NCBI GenBank assembly: GCA_947575745.1
Contig: CANPOS010000001.1
Location: forward strand, 30,086-94,085
Origin: an uncultured Clostridium sp.
GTDB taxonomy: Bacteria; Bacillota; Clostridia; TANB77; CAG-508
Reading direction: 5' to 3'
Length of the DNA: 64,000 bases
Shown here: positions 22,086-32,474 of the stretch, piece by piece
Numbering within the stretch: the first letter of the stretch is position 1
Layout of the letters: the number at the start of each line of letters is the position of its first letter
Translations under genes and position numbers: made by a program
Notes under the pieces: generated by a model
What the model saw: only the letters and a program-made list of their open reading frames with translations
Told to the model about the DNA's origin: nothing
Database searches by the model: none

Positions 22086-22820
22086 CGATATAGAGTTTAT
22101 TATTCAAAGGGATAGACAGTTAATTATTTAGAAAATAATTTAATTTATTTGTAAAAATTTACTTTGTTCACTTGTAGTGGACAAAGTAATAGTATAATAT
22201 ATTGTTAACCTGGACGAAAGAGAAAGGCTAGTCTTTTCTAGAGACGGAAAGGGGGACATTTGTTGATGATAGAGAAAGACAGAAATACACAATTAAAACT
22301 TCAACAAGAGAAACAAAGGCAAGATAAGCAATCGGACAAAGACTAATTGTAACAAATACATAGTCGACGGGGTAGAAGTTGCGTATGACCTGTTTTTTTG
22401 TATAAAAAATATGCGTGTAGTTGCGATACACACATATGACTTTTAGTGATGACTGCTCATGTCAAACACATTTATATTGTATCTAAATAATAACATATTA
22501 TTCTATAAAAGTCAATAATTTCAAAAATTTCAAAATCATAGTAGAAAAAATCAAAGTTGAACAATGTATATATATTATATTAATTCAGAATTAGCAATAA
22601 CTTTATTCAAAAATTCAAATGTCAATACAATATATTTACATATAATAGTATTAGAGGTTAAGTAAAATTATACTACTTTTATAGAAAATTATAAAAAATA
22701 TGTTATAATATATTCGTATCAAAATATAAAATTGTCAAGAGAGTTTTTGGCAATGAGAGGATGTTTTATCTAATAAAAAATATACCCTATGATTGTACAT
22801 TAAAAAGGAGTGAAAACAAG

Positions 22821-23012
22821 ATGGGGATTTTTTACAGTCATGATGAAACTTACGAGGAACATTTGCAGAAAAAATTTAGAGAGTTCGTGGAGAAAGATCC
22901 GGACATAACTCAAGAGAAATGTAGGGAACTTAGCAAAGCAGAGCTTATTGCCAAACGTATACCACATTTTAAGGATTGGGATACAGATTTTGAGGATAAA
23001 ATCCTGATGTAG
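22821..23012 (+). CDS. Hypothetical small protein (MGIFYSHDETYEEHLQKKF...)
   Basis: aaaggagtg RBS before the 22821 ATG. Confidence 0.5.
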   Translation: MGIFYSHDETYEEHLQKKFREFVEKDPDITQEKCRELSKAELIAKRIPHFKDWDTDFEDKILM

Positions 23013-23090
23013 AATAGTACATCTAAAAAGATAATAAGTCTATTTTCAGTAAATAATACTAAAATATACTTATTATCTTTTTCTTATACA

Positions 23091-23170
23091 AGGGTTCGTA
23101 TAAGACCATATTTGGTGAACCACAACTTTGCAAATACGAACTTTGACTTTTTGAAAAGTTGTTTTATTAT
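23091..23170. repeat. tRNA-3'-end-like repeat, copy A
   Basis: gggttcgtataagaccatatttggtgaaccacaactttgcaaatacgaactttgactttttgaaaagttgt; nearly identical to 24481-24552. Confidence 0.85.
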
Positions 23171-23338
23171 AAGGCTGATTATATAATAAATATTTATCAA
23201 AGTTTTAAGTTATATTTTTATTATAGCAATAATTCCTTATTTATGCAATATTTAAAGCAAAAATAGTATTGGCAAAGTTTTTATTTGCGTAACGCAAATA
23301 TATATGCTATAATTCTAAATATAAAGGAGAGTTAATAT

Positions 23339-23689
23339 ATGATAGATGAAAGAACTAAAAAGGTGTTAATGTCAATTATAAAACATTGCAACATAATAAA
23401 CGATACTAAAAATTTCTTTGGAAATGATTATTCAAAATTTGAAAATAATAGTATTTATCAAAATGCTATATTAACGCCAGTTACACAAATAGGAGAATTA
23501 GTTAAAAAGTTATCAATAGATTTTAGAACAAAATATAATCAAATTCCATGGAAAAATATTGCTGGAATGAGAGACATAGTTGTACATAACTATGAAACTA
23601 TTGATAAATCTATATTATGGGATGTTGCAGAAGTAGAAATAGATAAAATAAAAGAATTTTGCCAAGATATTTTAAATGAGGTGATATAA
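23339..23689 (+). CDS. HEPN-domain (HepT-like) toxin
   Basis: RX4-6HXY motif RDIVVHNY; overlaps the downstream nucleotidyltransferase. Confidence 0.85.
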   Translation: MIDERTKKVLMSIIKHCNIINDTKNFFGNDYSKFENNSIYQNAILTPVTQIGELVKKLSIDFRTKYNQIPWKNIAGMRDIVVHNYETIDKSILWDVAEVEIDKIKEFCQDILNEVI

Positions 23690-23982
23690 TGTCTGAAATA
23701 GAGAAATTGAAAGAAAAAATAAAACCAATTGCTAAGAAGTATAATTTAGCATATGTTTGGATATTTGGCTCTTATGCAAAGAAAAAACAGAAAAAAGATA
23801 GTGATGTTGATATTATTGTTAGAACAGAAGATGTACTTGGAGGATTCAAAATAGTAGAAGTAAAGTTTGCACTAGAAGAGGCGCTAGAAAAACAAGTTGA
23901 CATTATAACAACAGGTAGTATAAAAGGATCGTTATTAGAGGATGAAAACTTAGAGGAAGTTTTAGTATATAGTGAGGAGTAA
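23689..23982 (+). CDS. MntA-like minimal nucleotidyltransferase antitoxin
   Basis: GSYAKKKQKKDSDVDI (GSX10DXD). Confidence 0.88.
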   Translation: MSEIEKLKEKIKPIAKKYNLAYVWIFGSYAKKKQKKDSDVDIIVRTEDVLGGFKIVEVKFALEEALEKQVDIITTGSIKGSLLEDENLEEVLVYSEE

Positions 23983-24031
23983 TGAATGATTGTAATAATA
24001 TACAAATTATATTAAGTTTGGAGGTACATTT

Positions 24032-24403
24032 ATGAAGAAAAACATAGTACAAGCTATGCTATTGATAATATGTATAGTAAATTTTATAATACTAATATGT
24101 ATATTTTTAAAATTTGTTACTTGTACTTTTACAACAATACATTATGGAGTGAGCCTATTATTTATAATAGCAAACTTATTAGAAATAATTTATATATTTA
24201 TTAGTTTAAAAAAGGAACAGAAAATGAGAAGATTAATATGTATTAGTTTGTTATTAGTTGTCCAATTCATAATTATGATAATAACTCCAGCTTATGCTGA
24301 TAGTAATTACATAGAACCTAAAAAAGATACAAAGTTTGATTTTACATCAACACCATCAGTACAACCAACCTATTATAATGTATATGGGATTTATATAAAA
24401 TAA
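24032..24403 (+). CDS. Hypothetical membrane protein
   Basis: Three hydrophobic segments; RBS ttggagg. Confidence 0.55.
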   Translation: MKKNIVQAMLLIICIVNFIILICIFLKFVTCTFTTIHYGVSLLFIIANLLEIIYIFISLKKEQKMRRLICISLLLVVQFIIMIITPAYADSNYIEPKKDTKFDFTSTPSVQPTYYNVYGIYIK

Positions 24404-24480
24404 ATTTATATAATTATGCTATGAAAATGTATAATAAAAAACATTACCAGTTTAAATACTGATAATGTTTTTTATTATAC

Positions 24481-24560
24481 GGGTTCGTATAAGACCATGC
24501 TTGGTGAACCACAACTTTATAAATACGAACCTTGACTTTTTGGAAAGTTGTCTTGTTTTA
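24481..24560. repeat. tRNA-3'-end-like repeat, copy B
   Basis: gggttcgtataagaccatgcttggtgaaccacaactttataaatacgaaccttgactttttggaaagttgt. Confidence 0.85.
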
Positions 24561-24716
24561 AGAATATTAATATAATTATTTGATATTAATTTTATAATTG
24601 AATAAAGCTTAAAAAAATGTATTGAAATCAATATAAAAAGATAGTATAATTATTAACATAACTTCATAGGTGATTTTGGGTAGAAAATTGTCTATGGAAA
24701 GGAGTGTACCCAAAGT

Positions 24717-25136
24717 ATGTTTTTAAAAGTCTATGGAGTAATTTCACAGATTTTGGAACCTGGTGCTTTTACAGTATGCGTGCCCATATTTGTAAATTCA
24801 GAAGAAAGACGTAAGTATACGAAATTCTATCGGTTTGACGAAGATGGCAAGATAGTAGCGATGGATTTGAAACAATATGGTGCACCAGTATTTTTGCCAG
24901 CAGGCAAGAAAAAGATAAATGATGGAAAAGATTATTTCATCGTTTATCGAGGTACCCAGAATTTTACGCATAACGATTTCAAGACTTATTACAATAATGA
25001 GTTGTTCATTTGTATGGATGAACGTGTTGATTGGATGTCTGCAAGCATATCAATGGGAATAAAATTTCCTGATAAATTTGTGGCTGTCAAAAAAATCGAT
25101 ATTAGTAAAGAAGATCTTGAAAGAATGATGCAATAA
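24717..25136 (+). CDS. Hypothetical protein (139 aa) with in-frame CGG not requiring a shift
   Basis: ORF with RBS ggagtgta; TTC TAT CGG TTT GAC in frame. Confidence 0.55.
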   Translation: MFLKVYGVISQILEPGAFTVCVPIFVNSEERRKYTKFYRFDEDGKIVAMDLKQYGAPVFLPAGKKKINDGKDYFIVYRGTQNFTHNDFKTYYNNELFICMDERVDWMSASISMGIKFPDKFVAVKKIDISKEDLERMMQ

Positions 25137-25170
25137 AAAATGCTCAAGCTACCCCTTGAGCATTTTTTAT
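25137..25170. terminator. Terminator hairpin
   Basis: aaaaaatgctcaagctaccccttgagcatttttt. Confidence 0.75.
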
Positions 25171-25208
25171 ATAATCTTAAGCAACTTTTATTCCTGTATC
25201 AATGACCT

Positions 25209-25460
25209 TTAATAATTTTTGTATATATCGCCTCTATTGTCCGCATCTGTCACATCTATTACTATTTCATTTTCTATCCATTCAAAAATTATTCGATATT
25301 CTCCGACTCTTAATCTATAAGTCTCTTTATATCCTTTTAATTGTTTAATATCTCCATTAGGTAAATTATATATTGCCTTATATAATCTTAGTTGTTGTTT
25401 CTTATCTTGTTTACTTATAAATTTCTGTGCTTTCTTCTTAATATTAATCTTGTAAGTCAT
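25209..25460 (-). CDS. RelE/ParE-type toxin
   Basis: KKAQKFISKQDKKQQLRLYKAIYNLPNGDIKQLKGYKETYRLRVGEYRIIFEW. Confidence 0.88.
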   Translation of the reverse strand: MTYKINIKKKAQKFISKQDKKQQLRLYKAIYNLPNGDIKQLKGYKETYRLRVGEYRIIFEWIENEIVIDVTDADNRGDIYKNY

Positions 25461-25743
25461 CTAGCGTCAACCCTACTTCCCTTAGAGCTTCCTCAAATGA
25501 GATTGCCTCTTCTTTCTCTTTTTTTCTTTGTTCTTCAGTCAATGAAAATTCTCTAAGTAGCATTAATTTTTCTGTTGGATCTAGTTCTTCAAGTTCACTT
25601 AATGTTAGATTTGGCATAACTTCTATCAATTTCATATCTAATAGACTTATAGCAACTTTCTTCATTTTTGCTTGGCTTTCTTCATCTAAATTATAAGCAA
25701 TACTTGCTATATCCATTAATGTTTGTCTTTGACTTTCACTCAT
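25444..25743 (-). CDS. Antitoxin of the RelE/ParE pair
   Basis: Overlaps the toxin gene; acidic/helical. Confidence 0.65.
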   Translation of the reverse strand: MSESQRQTLMDIASIAYNLDEESQAKMKKVAISLLDMKLIEVMPNLTLSELEELDPTEKLMLLREFSLTEEQRKKEKEEAISFEEALREVGLTLDDLQD

Positions 25744-25814
25744 AGTATTTAATCTCCTTTATTTAGATTAAAACAAAAACTTTGTCAACCTTAAATTGAC
25801 AAAGTTTATCTCAT

Positions 25815-25837
25815 ACATGGTTCGTATAAGGTTGTTT

Positions 25838-25840
<3 letters not shown>
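25815..25840. repeat. Partial third copy of the tRNA-3'-end-like repeat, abutting tRNA-Arg
   Basis: catggttcgtataaggttgttttgg compared with gggttcgtataagaccat..ttgg. Confidence 0.6.
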
Positions 25841-25914
<74 letters not shown>

Positions 25915-26222
25915 AAAATTAATGCTAAATTATAATATCACAGAACCCATGAAATGTCAACAATTTCTCAAAAATTTTCTAATCAATACTTTTTAAAGAA
26001 AATTTCATTTGCAAGTGCAACATTGTATATAAATACTCACTTGACTTTTTAACAATATAATAAAGCAAAAGTTAATAACTATTATCCAAATACTAAAAGG
26101 CTAAATCTAAAAGTAAATTTTAGTTGAAGCTCAACAAAAACTTAGTTTTAGATTTAACCCAAAATAGGAAATTATATGTAATTAAAACACTGCGCTTATA
26201 CCAAAATAGAGAAAATTAGTAA

Positions 26223-26558
26223 TTAAAAAGGATATTTAGCAATAGGACGAATAACATTATACATTAATTCTGCAACTTCATCAGAACTATTTGAAACCAT
26301 TCTATTAATTTTATTAATGTAATTAGTATGAGTTGTATCACCAAATAAAATATAATCACATGAATATCCAGTTTTAGAAGAAATAATCATAAGAGTTTCA
26401 ATACTCATAGACTTATCTCCTCTTTCAATTTGGCTTAAAAATGAAGAAGAGATATCTATTAACTCAGAAAATTGTTCCCTAGTTAAAGAAATAGATTCTC
26501 TAATAGTTCGTATTCTATTTCCAATTATAATATCATCTTTCATATAAAATTCCCCCAT
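26223..26558 (-). CDS. XRE-family transcriptional regulator
   Basis: IGNRIRTIRESISLTREQFSELIDISSSFLSQIERGDKSMSIETL. Confidence 0.9.
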   Translation of the reverse strand: MGEFYMKDDIIIGNRIRTIRESISLTREQFSELIDISSSFLSQIERGDKSMSIETLMIISSKTGYSCDYILFGDTTHTNYINKINRMVSNSSDEVAELMYNVIRPIAKYPF

Positions 26559-26831
26559 TTAAATTAATACAAAGTTACTAATAAAATTATATAGACACTA
26601 AAAACAAAATACCAAACACTCATAAGGTAAAAGAAACACACTCCCAAAGTGCGAGAATACAGGTAATTATAACAAAAAAATCAAAAAAATAAAACTTTTT
26701 ATGAAAAGCGACAAAAAACTCAGCTAAATTAAGTTTCCGTATATAGAATTGTGAATTTTATGTAAAAATATTGAAATTGATTATAAGTAATGATAATATA
26801 ATAACGATAATTAAAAAAGGAGGAGAAACAT

Positions 26832-27848
26832 TTGATTAAAGTAGAAAATGTTACTAAAAAATATGGCAATTATGTTGCCGTAGATAACATGAACTTCGAA
26901 GTGAAAGAAGGAGAAATTGTCGGATTTCTAGGGCCAAATGGAGCAGGAAAAACAACAACGATGAGTATAATTACAGGAGTTATAGAGCCAACAGATGGAC
27001 ATGTAGAAATAAATGGATACAATGTAAGTAAAAAAGCAAACAAAGCAAAAAGAGAAATAGGATATATGCCAGAAACAACACCATTATATAATGAATTAAC
27101 TCCAAAAGAATTTGTAAGTTATATGTCAGAGCTAAAAGGAGTAAAAAGAAAAGAAAGAAAGATAGAAATAGAAAGAGTAATCAAAGCAGTAAATATAGAA
27201 GATGTACAAAACAAACTAATAAGAAATTTATCTAGAGGGTATAGACAACGTGTTAGTCTAGCAGGAGCCTTAGTAGGAAATCCAAAAGTATTAATATTAG
27301 ATGAACCAACAGTAGGCTTAGATCCAAAACAAGTAACACAAATAAGAAACCTAATAAAATCATTAGGAAAAGAGCATACAGTGATATTAAGTTCACATAT
27401 ACTATCAGAAGTAAGTCAAATATGCCAAAAAGTTATAATAATAAATAAAGGAAAATTAATAGCAATAGATACACCAGAAAACTTAGAGAAAAAAGAAGCA
27501 GGAGGCAATATATTACTTGTTACAGTTGAGGATACAGAAAACAAGATAAATGAAACTGTAAAGAAAATGGAAAATGTAAAAGAAATAACACTACTAAAAA
27601 CACTTCCAGATGGAACAAAGCAATATAGTATATCAGCAAAAGGAGACAAAGACATAAGGAAAGAAGTATTTGCAGAATTTGCAAAAAGTGGAATGACAAT
27701 ATTTGAACTAAAAAAAGCAGAAACAAGCTTAGAGGATGTATTTATAGACTTAATAGATAAGCAAAAAGAAACCTCAAGCAAAACAAAAGAACAAATAAAG
27801 AAAGAAAAACAAAAAAACAAACAAAACAAAAAAGGAGGAGATAAATAA
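26832..27848 (+). CDS. ABC transporter ATP-binding protein (gliding-type/GldA-like)
   Basis: GPNGAGKTTT, LSRGYRQRVSLAGAL, LILDEPTVGLDP. Confidence 0.92.
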   Translation: MIKVENVTKKYGNYVAVDNMNFEVKEGEIVGFLGPNGAGKTTTMSIITGVIEPTDGHVEINGYNVSKKANKAKREIGYMPETTPLYNELTPKEFVSYMSELKGVKRKERKIEIERVIKAVNIEDVQNKLIRNLSRGYRQRVSLAGALVGNPKVLILDEPTVGLDPKQVTQIRNLIKSLGKEHTVILSSHILSEVSQICQKVIIINKGKLIAIDTPENLEKKEAGGNILLVTVEDTENKINETVKKMENVKEITLLKTLPDGTKQYSISAKGDKDIRKEVFAEFAKSGMTIFELKKAETSLEDVFIDLIDKQKETSSKTKEQIKKEKQKNKQNKKGGDK

Positions 27849-28534
27849 TGTGGGCAATAATAAAAAAAGAAGTTAAAACATACTTTTTATCTCCAGTAGG
27901 ATATGTATTTATAGGAGCATTTTTACTAATGTCAAGTTTTTTCTTTTATATATATACATATAGTATGGGAAGTGTAGAATATTCAAGCCTATTTTATTAC
28001 ACAAGTGAATTATTAACATTTACAATAGCACTTCTTACAATGGGAGCATTTGCAGCAGAAAGAAAAAATGGAACAGAAACTTTATTACTTACATCATCAA
28101 GGAGTATAACAGGAATTGTAATAGGAAAATTTTTAGCAGCATTAGTAGTAATAATCATAACAGAAATATTCTCATTAATGTACTATATAATACTTTGTAT
28201 ATTCGCAGGAGAAATTGTAGGAATAACAAAAACAATAACTACGTTACTAGGATTTATATTACTTACAATGTCATATATATCCTTTGGATTATTTATATCA
28301 AGCTTAACAGAAAATCAAATAATAGCAGGAGTTGCAACAATAGTATTATTAATAGTAAGTTGGTTTTTACCAAATCTATCTGAAGGTTTGTATATATTAT
28401 CACCAATAAGCTTATTCCAGAAATTCCCAGAAGGGATAATAGGTATAAAAGAAACTATAATATTACTAATGCAAACAGGAATGTTTACAATACTTACAAT
28501 ACTTGCATTACAGAGAAGAAAAAATCTAAAGTAA
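27848..28534 (+). CDS. ABC transporter permease (GldF-like)
   Basis: Polytopic; MWAIIKKEVKTYFLSPVGYVFIGAFLL. Confidence 0.88.
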   Translation: MWAIIKKEVKTYFLSPVGYVFIGAFLLMSSFFFYIYTYSMGSVEYSSLFYYTSELLTFTIALLTMGAFAAERKNGTETLLLTSSRSITGIVIGKFLAALVVIIITEIFSLMYYIILCIFAGEIVGITKTITTLLGFILLTMSYISFGLFISSLTENQIIAGVATIVLLIVSWFLPNLSEGLYILSPISLFQKFPEGIIGIKETIILLMQTGMFTILTILALQRRKNLK

Positions 28535-28552
28535 AAGAGGTGACGAGATTAA

Positions 28553-30016
28553 GTGGAAAAGATAAAGAAAATATTTGAAAGTATAAAATTAAAATGGCTA
28601 AGAGAAACAAGCTTAACAATATTATTAATAGCAATAATTGTTGCTGTATTTATAGGAATTAATATAGGATTAAGCAAATTAAATATAACAGATATAGACT
28701 TAACAGAAGAAAAGCTATACTCTTTAACAGATACATCAAAAGAACAAATAGCAAAAATACCAGAAAATGAAAAAATAGAAATTTACCTATTTGGATATAT
28801 AGAAAACAGCAGTGTCGGAGATTTAATAAAACAATACATGAAAATAAATGAAAATATAACAATGGAAGCAACAACTGTTACGGATAGAAGGGATTTAGCA
28901 TCTAAATATGAAATAGAAGAAAATAGCAATACAATATTAATATTATCAGGAGATAAACACAAAATAATTGGAGAATATGATTTATACACTTATGATTATA
29001 ACACAGGAAAAACAATAGACATGACAGAACAAAGAATTACAAATGGAATAGTATCTGTATCATCTATTGGAACAACAACTAAAATATATGCACTAACAGG
29101 ACATGAAGAATACTCAATAAACACACATATGACAGGACTAAAAACATATTTAGAAGTTGAAAATTACGAAGTAAAAAACTTAGACTTATTAGTAGAAGAA
29201 AAAGTGCCAGAAGACTGTGAAGCAATAGTTATAGCATCGCCAAATAAGGACTTTATGGAATTAGAAGCTAATAAAATAAAAGACTATATAAATAAAGGCG
29301 GAAATATTCTTTGGCTTAATGACTACTTAGAAACAGAAGTAGAAATGCCTAATATACAATCAATACTTGACTTATATGGAACAACAGCAAATCGAAATGG
29401 AATTATCTTAGAGCAAGATCCATCAAAAATGATAACACAATCACCAGATATAATATTACCAAATATTTCAGCAACAGAATTAACAGCAGATTTAACATCA
29501 GAAGGAATAGTAATGTTATTAGGAGCAGGAAACTTAAAATTTGCAGAGGATACAAAACTTGAAGAACTAGGAGTTACAAAAACAGAAATACTTAAAACAT
29601 CAGAAAAAGCCTTTTATAGAAAAGACTTAAGCATATCTACAATGTCTGCAACAGACAACGACGAATTAGGAGAACAAACAGTAGGAGCAGTATTAGAAAA
29701 GAAAATAAATGATGAAACAACATCAAAATTAGTAATATATGCAAATAATTCATTTGTAACAGATGCACCAATAATAGTACAAACAAGTCAAATATCAGCA
29801 ATAAATTTCTATAATAATAAAGATATAGTACTAAACACGATTGCATACTTAGCAGAAATAGAAGATCAAATAACAATAAGAAAAAATATAGATGTAGTAT
29901 ATTACACAGCAACAGAAACACAAAACAATATTGTAATGACAATAATATTCGGAGTACCAATATTAATTGTAATCATAGGAATAGTAGTATGGCAATTAAG
30001 AAGAAGAAAAAAATAA
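28553..30016 (+). CDS. GldG-like ABC auxiliary substrate-binding protein
   Basis: DLTEEKLYSLTDTSKEQIAKI, NGIVSVSS..IYALTGHEE, C-terminal TM; operon context. Confidence 0.85.
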   Translation: MEKIKKIFESIKLKWLRETSLTILLIAIIVAVFIGINIGLSKLNITDIDLTEEKLYSLTDTSKEQIAKIPENEKIEIYLFGYIENSSVGDLIKQYMKINENITMEATTVTDRRDLASKYEIEENSNTILILSGDKHKIIGEYDLYTYDYNTGKTIDMTEQRITNGIVSVSSIGTTTKIYALTGHEEYSINTHMTGLKTYLEVENYEVKNLDLLVEEKVPEDCEAIVIASPNKDFMELEANKIKDYINKGGNILWLNDYLETEVEMPNIQSILDLYGTTANRNGIILEQDPSKMITQSPDIILPNISATELTADLTSEGIVMLLGAGNLKFAEDTKLEELGVTKTEILKTSEKAFYRKDLSISTMSATDNDELGEQTVGAVLEKKINDETTSKLVIYANNSFVTDAPIIVQTSQISAINFYNNKDIVLNTIAYLAEIEDQITIRKNIDVVYYTATETQNNIVMTIIFGVPILIVIIGIVVWQLRRRKK

Positions 30017-30029
30017 TAAGAAAATTGGA

Positions 30030-30155
30030 CGTTAACGGAAGCAAAGCTTCCGACGTTCACATGTGCAAAATTGCTTCGCAATTATTGCACTTCCCAAGGT
30101 AAATTAACTTTGTTGAATAGCAAAAATCTGCGATTTTTCCTATTCAATAAAAATA
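30030..30155. repeat. Dispersed multi-hairpin intergenic repeat, copy 3
   Basis: CACATGTGCAAAATTGCTTCGCAATTATTGCACTTCCCAAGGTAAATTAACTTTGTTGAATAGCAAAAATCTGCGATTTTT. Confidence 0.85.
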
Positions 30156-30160
30156 AAATT

Positions 30161-30198
30161 CCCCCTCATAGAATAAACTATTGAGGGGGAGCTTTTTT
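30161..30198 (+). promoter_or_regulatory. Hairpin sequestering the ribosome-binding site of the ykvI-like gene
   Basis: CCCCCTCATAG-aataaa-CTATTGAGGGGG then AGCTTTTTT and ATG at 30199; the SD-like GAGGGGGAG lies in the 3' arm. Confidence 0.5.
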
Positions 30199-31212
30199 AT
30201 GGGAATACTAAACTGTATATTTGTAATAATAGGAATAATAATAGGTGCGGGATTTGCATCAGGAAAAGAAATATATACTTTCTTCTATATATATGGAACA
30301 AAAGGTATAATAGGAATAATAGTAAGTGCATTAATAATAGCATATACAATATATAAAACATTAAAAATAATAAAAAAATATAATATAAACACATATGGCG
30401 AACTATTAAAAAAAACAATAAAACAGAAGAATAATAGAACGATAGATATAGAAGTCATATTAAATACAATAATAAATATATTTTTACTAATATCTTTTTT
30501 TGTCATGTGTGCAGGATTCTCAGCATACTTTAAGCAAGAATTTGGAATAAATGAAATATATACAAGTATAATAATTGCCATAATTTCATATATAATTCTA
30601 AACAAAAATATAAAAGGAATATTTATTTTAAATTCCATATTAATACCAACAATAATTACTTTTTTAATGATACTTGGACTAAAAAGCTTTGGGACAATAG
30701 GAACAATGCAAAATATAGCAAATACACAAATGTGGTTTCCAAAAGCGATATTATATGCAAGCTATAACTGTATAACACTAATATCACTATTAATCCCAAT
30801 GAAAAAATATATAAAGGATAAAAAAGACATTTCAAAGATTGCAATAATAACAGGAATAATAATAATAACTTTGTCATTTATAATTATATTACTTTTATTA
30901 AATATACCTACGGAAATAGGAAATATAGATCTTCCAGCAGTATATGCAAGTGGATTATTTGGAACAATTTATAAATACTTGTATGGATTAATAATACTTG
31001 GGGCAATAATTACAACTGCAATATCAGATGCCTTTGGATTTCTAAATAATGTAGCAAAATACAAAAGGCAATATAAAAGAATAAATGCACTAATTTGTTT
31101 AATATCGATATTTGTATCACTATTTGGATTTTCAAATTTGGTAAACAATATATATCCAATTTTTGGAGCATTAGGGATAATACAATTAATTTTAATTTTA
31201 AAATGCAAATAA
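30199..31212 (+). CDS. YkvI-like membrane transporter family protein
   Basis: FVIIGIIIGAGFASGKEIYTFF; about 10 TM segments. Confidence 0.75.
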   Translation: MGILNCIFVIIGIIIGAGFASGKEIYTFFYIYGTKGIIGIIVSALIIAYTIYKTLKIIKKYNINTYGELLKKTIKQKNNRTIDIEVILNTIINIFLLISFFVMCAGFSAYFKQEFGINEIYTSIIIAIISYIILNKNIKGIFILNSILIPTIITFLMILGLKSFGTIGTMQNIANTQMWFPKAILYASYNCITLISLLIPMKKYIKDKKDISKIAIITGIIIITLSFIIILLLLNIPTEIGNIDLPAVYASGLFGTIYKYLYGLIILGAIITTAISDAFGFLNNVAKYKRQYKRINALICLISIFVSLFGFSNLVNNIYPIFGALGIIQLILILKCK

Positions 31213-31278
31213 ACTTGTAATAATTAATTAAATATTATAAAATATTCATATAACTTCAAAAACAGAAAGGTTTATTAT

Positions 31279-32449
31279 ATGAAGATTTTAGAATTCAAAG
31301 GAAAAATGCAATTAAAAGATAAAATAATAATGGTATCTGTAATAGTGTCAGTCATAGTTGTTATTAGTATAGGAATAGCATATGTGTTAAATGAAGGAGT
31401 AAGAGACTGGATAAATATAAATATATTAAGAAAAGAAGTTACAGAAGAAGATGTAGCAACAATAGAAATAGATTCAGACAAAGCACAAAGTTTTTATGCA
31501 TATGATAAATATATTGTAATATTATATAATGGAAAATTAGAAATATACAATAATTATGCTTCAAAAATAAATGAAATAGAAATAGGAATAAGTAATCCAA
31601 TATTTAATTCAAATGGAACAGATTTATTAATTGCAGAAAAAGGAGGACAAAAGATATGTTTAGTGTCAGAACGGAAAAATACAATGGGAAAATAAGGTAG
31701 AAGGAAAAATAAAAAAAATAAATATCAATAAAAATAGAGATGTTGCTATAATAACAGAAGGAACAAGCTACAAAAGTGTAATAATTACATTTAATAAAAG
31801 CGGAAAGGAACTATTTAAAACATATCTAGCATCAACTATTGCAGTTGGAGTAGATGTATCAATAGATGGAAAATACCTAGCAATTGCAGAAGTAAATATA
31901 GGAGGAGCACTAATAGAATCTAGTATAAAGATAGTAGAAATAGAAAAAGCAAGCAAAGGAGACACGACCAATTCAATAGTATATAAATATAATGCGGATT
32001 CAAATAAGGCTATAATAGATATAAAGTATCAAGAAAGAGGACAATTAGTTTGCATGTACGACGATGAAATACATATAATACATGAAGATAAAGACAGTAA
32101 ATTAATAGAATTTGGCAAAAGTACACAAATAGTAGACATTAATTTAAAAAGTTATGTAATAAGGGCAGAAGAAACACAAACAGGATTATTTAGTTCAAAG
32201 ACAGATATTATATTAACAAATATAATAACAGAAACTGAGAATAAATATACAGTAGATAGTGCAGTAAAAAAGGTAGTAAGTAACAATCAAGTAGCAGCAA
32301 TAAATGTAGGCACAGAAGTGCATTTTATAAATCTAAATGGTTGGCTAGAAAAGAAATACACTTCAAATCAAGAAATAAAAGAATTAGTATTAGGAACATC
32401 AGTAGCAGGGATTATATACAGAGATAGAATCAAAGTAATTACATTTTAA
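31279..32449 (+). CDS. DUF5711-like membrane-anchored beta-propeller protein, needs +1 shift at CGG 31672-31674
   Basis: Two adjacent ORFs join as ..KICLVSE-[c]GGA-KIQWENKVEGKIKKININKNRDVAIITEGTSYKSVIITFNKSGKELFK.. through to 32449. Confidence 0.8.
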
Positions 32450-32474
32450 CAAAAACTAGATAGGAGGAAAATTA

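Noticed and set aside
22200-22450. Possible small RNA or 26-aa ORF (MIEKDRNTQLKLQQEKQRQDKQSDKD)
   Set aside because: Promoter-like and hairpin-like pieces are present but neither a clear structure nor a convincing ORF could be supported.
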